6,149 nucleotides of DNA from a bacterium (lineage in GTDB: Bacteria; SZUA-182): NCBI GenBank assembly GCA_003230635.1, contig QIFF01000256.1, positions 1-6,149 on the forward strand, in the 5' to 3' direction. The notes beneath the pieces are model-generated. The model did no database searches. It was not told the DNA's origin and was given only the letters and a program-made list of their open reading frames with translations. How positions within the stretch are numbered: the first letter of the stretch is position 1; every line of letters starts with the position of its first letter. Position numbers and translations under genes: made by a program. Shown in pieces: positions 5,501 through 6,149 of this stretch.

Positions 5501-5569
5501 GTAGGGTGGGCTGTGCCCACCAACTCTCAAGCAATCGTTTTTCTTGATGGTGGGCACAGCCCACCCTAC
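5501..5569. repeat. REPIN: two inverted GTAG-type REPs with perfect 22-bp arms
   Basis: The segment at 5501-5522 begins GTAGGGTGGGC and is an exact reverse complement of 5548-5569. Each arm is itself a hairpin, GGTGGGC / GCCCACC with a 3-base loop. The spacer of 25 bases contains TTTTT. The GTAG ends point outward, the arrangement of REPIN/BIME elements spread by RAYT transposases. No such transposase is in the window. Confidence 0.85.
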
Positions 5570-5583
5570 TCATTTCTTGCCTA

Positions 5584-6149
5584 CTATTTCAACTGCCCCA
5601 CTTGCTCCTTCAATTTTTCTTCCAGGGCGGCAAATTGCTCGGGTTTGTCTTCTTCTATAAACTTGGCCTTGACCATTTCCGCCAGTACCGGCAGATCCAG
5701 CAGGCGGCTCAAGGGTATTTTATCCTCCACCGCCTGGCGCAATTCCTTCTCGGCAACGATAATCAGCTTTATCAGACGGTACTGCTTGCCCAGGGAGGTG
5801 TAAGTATCCTGGGCGTGAAAGGCGTTCTGATGCAGGAAATCCTCGCGAATCATTTTGGCGATTTCCAGGGTGAGCTGATCGTGGGGGGAAAGGGAATCCT
5901 TACCCACCAAGCGCACGATTTCCTCCAGTTCGGATTCCTTCTGCAGGATCGCCATGGTTTGCTGGCGTATCTCCAGCCAGTCTTCAGCGATTTCTTTGGT
6001 CAGGTAATCGCTTAAATTATCTATATAAAGGGAATAGCTTAGCAGCCAGTTAATGGCCGGAAAATGGCGGCGGTAGGCCAGGTTGGCATCCAGGCCCCAG
6101 AAGACCTTGACCACCTTGAGGGTGGCCTGCACCACCGGGTCGGACATAT
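5584..6149 (-). CDS. atpA: V/A-type ATP synthase subunit A, C-terminal part (5' end beyond window)
   Basis: The visible C-terminal 188 residues or so belong to the catalytic, ATP-binding A subunit of the cytoplasmic A3B3 head. The stretch SDPVVQATLKVVKVFWGLD followed by LAYRRHFPAINWLLSYSLY is highly characteristic, and the rest is the helical C-terminal domain (KQYRLIKLIIVAEKEL, then a charged end EEKLKEQVGQLK). The P-loop and start lie beyond the right edge. The ATG at 6147 is internal, since the frame continues upstream of it. The stop is TAG at 5584-5586, immediately followed by a second TAG. It is the first gene of the visible operon; the repeat-filled gap before subunit B is larger than usual for this gene pair. 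Confidence 0.96.
   Translation of the reverse strand, partial: MSDPVVQATLKVVKVFWGLDANLAYRRHFPAINWLLSYSLYIDNLSDYLTKEIAEDWLEIRQQTMAILQKESELEEIVRLVGKDSLSPHDQLTLEIAKMIREDFLHQNAFHAQDTYTSLGKQYRLIKLIIVAEKELRQAVEDKIPLSRLLDLPVLAEMVKAKFIEEDKPEQFAALEEKLKEQVGQLK

Larger units (their letters stand above)
5420..5583. other. Intergenic gap between ATPase subunits A and B, filled by REP elements
   Basis: This stretch of about 160 bp holds a degenerate GTTGGGTT-type REP (5449-5482), a perfect inverted REP pair (5501-5569) and the AGGAG ribosome site of subunit B at 5427-5431. No coding frame is convincing, and no T-rich terminator follows the hairpins. Confidence 0.75.

Noticed and set aside
5440..5580. CRISPR-like repeats in the ATPase A-B gap
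   Set aside because: The repeats are inverted hairpins with GTAG ends, without regular direct repeats or spacers.

Overview
All recognisable genes in this window lie on the minus strand, so the genes run from the right edge to the left edge. The likely source is a Gram-negative, probably anaerobic or respiring bacterium. The reasons are a V/A-type rotary ATPase, a lipoprotein, c-type cytochromes with export signals and GTAG-type REP repeats in the gaps. A Desulfobacterota- or Nitrospirota-like lineage would fit, but that is inference and no marker gene is present.

Layout in transcription order. (1) 6149-5584 is the C-terminal part of V/A-type ATPase subunit A, cut by the window edge. (2) 5583-5420 is a gap of about 160 bp filled with REP elements, including a perfect 22-bp inverted pair (a REPIN). 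(3) 5419-4037 is V/A-type ATPase subunit B, complete. (4) 4040-3909 is a 43-codon small ORF that overlaps both neighbours by ATGA. (5) 3912-2923 is a SUMF1/FGE-fold lipoprotein with a degenerate active-site region. (6) 2922-2687 is a second repeat-packed gap. (7) 2686-1685 is a secreted protein joining a two-motif c-type cytochrome segment to an FGE-like domain. (8) 1688-1 is a large protein joining a cytochrome c554-type multihaem domain to a NosR/NapH-like membrane iron-sulfur domain, cut by the left edge. It starts inside the stop codon of gene 7.

How they may work together. Genes 7 and 8 are translationally coupled and both place haem-binding motifs outside the cytoplasm. Gene 8 then crosses the membrane five times or more and carries cysteine motifs typical of membrane polyferredoxins. 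This looks like a membrane electron-transfer module exchanging electrons between periplasmic haems and iron-sulfur clusters, with two FGE-fold accessory proteins. It sits directly downstream of subunits A and B of an ion-translocating ATPase, where subunit D would commonly be expected. A functional link between ATPase and redox module is suggested only by the order and tight junctions.

The most unusual points are the doubly overlapping small ORF with a 25-bp direct repeat at its two stop/start junctions, the CX3CH haem-type motifs in both cytochrome proteins, the cytochrome-FGE fusion, and GTAG REP hairpins whose stems differ while their loop is conserved. No RNA genes, CRISPR arrays, insertion sequences or convincing plus-strand genes were seen.
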